A DNA stretch of 5,141 nt, taken from positions 1 to 5,141 of the forward strand of contig DAIPHL010000153.1 in the NCBI GenBank assembly GCA_036771375.1. Reading direction: 5' to 3'. The notes below the pieces were generated by a model, which did no database searches, was not told where the DNA came from, and worked only from the letters and a program-made list of their open reading frames with translations. Shown here in pieces: positions 4,761 to 5,141 of this stretch. The position numbers and the translations under genes are program-made. This stretch comes from DAIPHL01 sp036771375. GTDB lineage: Bacteria; Synergistota; Synergistia; Synergistales; Synergistaceae. How positions within the stretch are numbered: the stretch's first letter is position 1; every line of letters begins with the position of its first letter.

Positions 4761-5141
4761 CTACTTGAGCTCGACCTTTGCGCCGGCCTCTTCGACCTTC
4801 TTCTTGATCTCTTCGGCCTCTTCTTTGGATGCGCCTTCCTTGATCGGCTTGGGCGGGTTGTCGACGAGCTCCTTCGCTTCCTTCAGCCCGAGCCCGGTGA
4901 TCTCGCGGACGATCTTGATGACGTTGATCTTGTTGGCGCCGTGATCCGTGAGGACGACGTCGAACTCGGTCTTCTCCTCTTCGGCTGCCGCAGCGGCGCC
5001 GGCGCCGGTCATCGCCATCATCGGCATCGCCATTGCCGGGGCGGCGGCGGAAACGCCAAACTTCTCCTCGAGCTCTTTCACGAGCTCGGAGAGCTCCAGG
5101 ACGGACATCTCTTCAATCGCTTTTACCAGTTCTCGCCGACC
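4761..5141 (-). CDS. rplL: 50S ribosomal protein L7/L12, 5' end beyond the window
   Basis: Stalk protein of the large ribosomal subunit; dimers bind L10 and recruit and activate translation GTPases such as EF-Tu and EF-G. The visible 126 residues have the family order: N-terminal dimerisation/L10-binding helices (about 1-30, ELVKAIEEMSVLELSELVKE), an Ala-rich flexible hinge (31-57) and the globular C-terminal domain (58-126) with GLGLKEAKELVDN.P and ending AKVELK. The frame stays open to the window edge, reading GRRELVKAIEEM before the internal ATG at 5108. The canonical L12 N-terminus covers this stretch, so the true start lies a few codons to the right, and the ATG at 5108 is not the start. 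In bacteria rplL normally follows rplJ, which would be expected to the right. The hinge is unusually rich in methionine (five within AMAMPMMAM). An intrinsic terminator follows. Confidence 0.96.
   Translation of the reverse strand, partial: GRRELVKAIEEMSVLELSELVKELEEKFGVSAAAPAMAMPMMAMTGAGAAAAAEEEKTEFDVVLTDHGANKINVIKIVREITGLGLKEAKELVDNPPKPIKEGASKEEAEEIKKKVEEAGAKVELK

Noticed and set aside
4761..5108. rplL starting at the ATG at 5108 (115 residues)
   Set aside because: The frame continues to the window edge with residues matching the canonical L7/L12 N-terminus (ELVKAIEEM), so this ATG is internal.

Overview
This 5.1-kb window comes from a bacterium with a moderately high G+C genome. It holds ordinary core genes and no mobile element, CRISPR array or phage gene that I can see. 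The gene content (cobalamin late-step genes, a DhnA/FbaB-type class I aldolase, a small bacterial SRP RNA with an A/U-rich extended stem, and an L7/L12 protein ending in VELK) would fit an anaerobe such as a member of the Synergistota. That placement is an impression from memory and is not demonstrated here.

Layout. The left half (53-2782) is a minus-strand cluster read right to left: cbiB, then cobD, then a GntR/FCD-family regulator gene. cbiB and cobD overlap by four bases (ATGA) and encode two proteins that act together: CobD makes (R)-1-amino-2-propanol phosphate, and CbiB attaches it to adenosylcobyric acid to give adenosylcobinamide phosphate. The regulator follows cobD after a 70-base gap. 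It may be cotranscribed, but nothing in the window shows that it controls the cobalamin genes. Bases 1-52, downstream of the regulator, hold nothing I can support.

The middle (2809-3260) carries two plus-strand RNA genes: tRNA-Leu(CAA), divergent from cbiB, and the 4.5S-type SRP RNA (ffs). Each has a plausible sigma-70-like promoter. The SRP RNA sits in a 25-position terminal helix (3128-3260) that begins almost exactly where its predicted promoter would start transcription. The gaps 2936-3090 and 3261-3414 contain no convincing gene.

The right half has a plus-strand class I fructose-1,6-bisphosphate aldolase gene (3431-4477) converging on a minus-strand rplL gene (ribosomal protein L7/L12), which runs off the right edge with only its first few codons missing. 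A strong intrinsic terminator for rplL lies at 4694-4725. The convergent spacer 4478-4760 is otherwise non-coding.

I found no novel multi-gene system. The most interesting observations are the extended SRP RNA helix with a competing hairpin, substitutions in normally conserved CbiB positions, a nested inverted repeat around the rplL terminator, and an exact 8-base inverted match between the two window ends.
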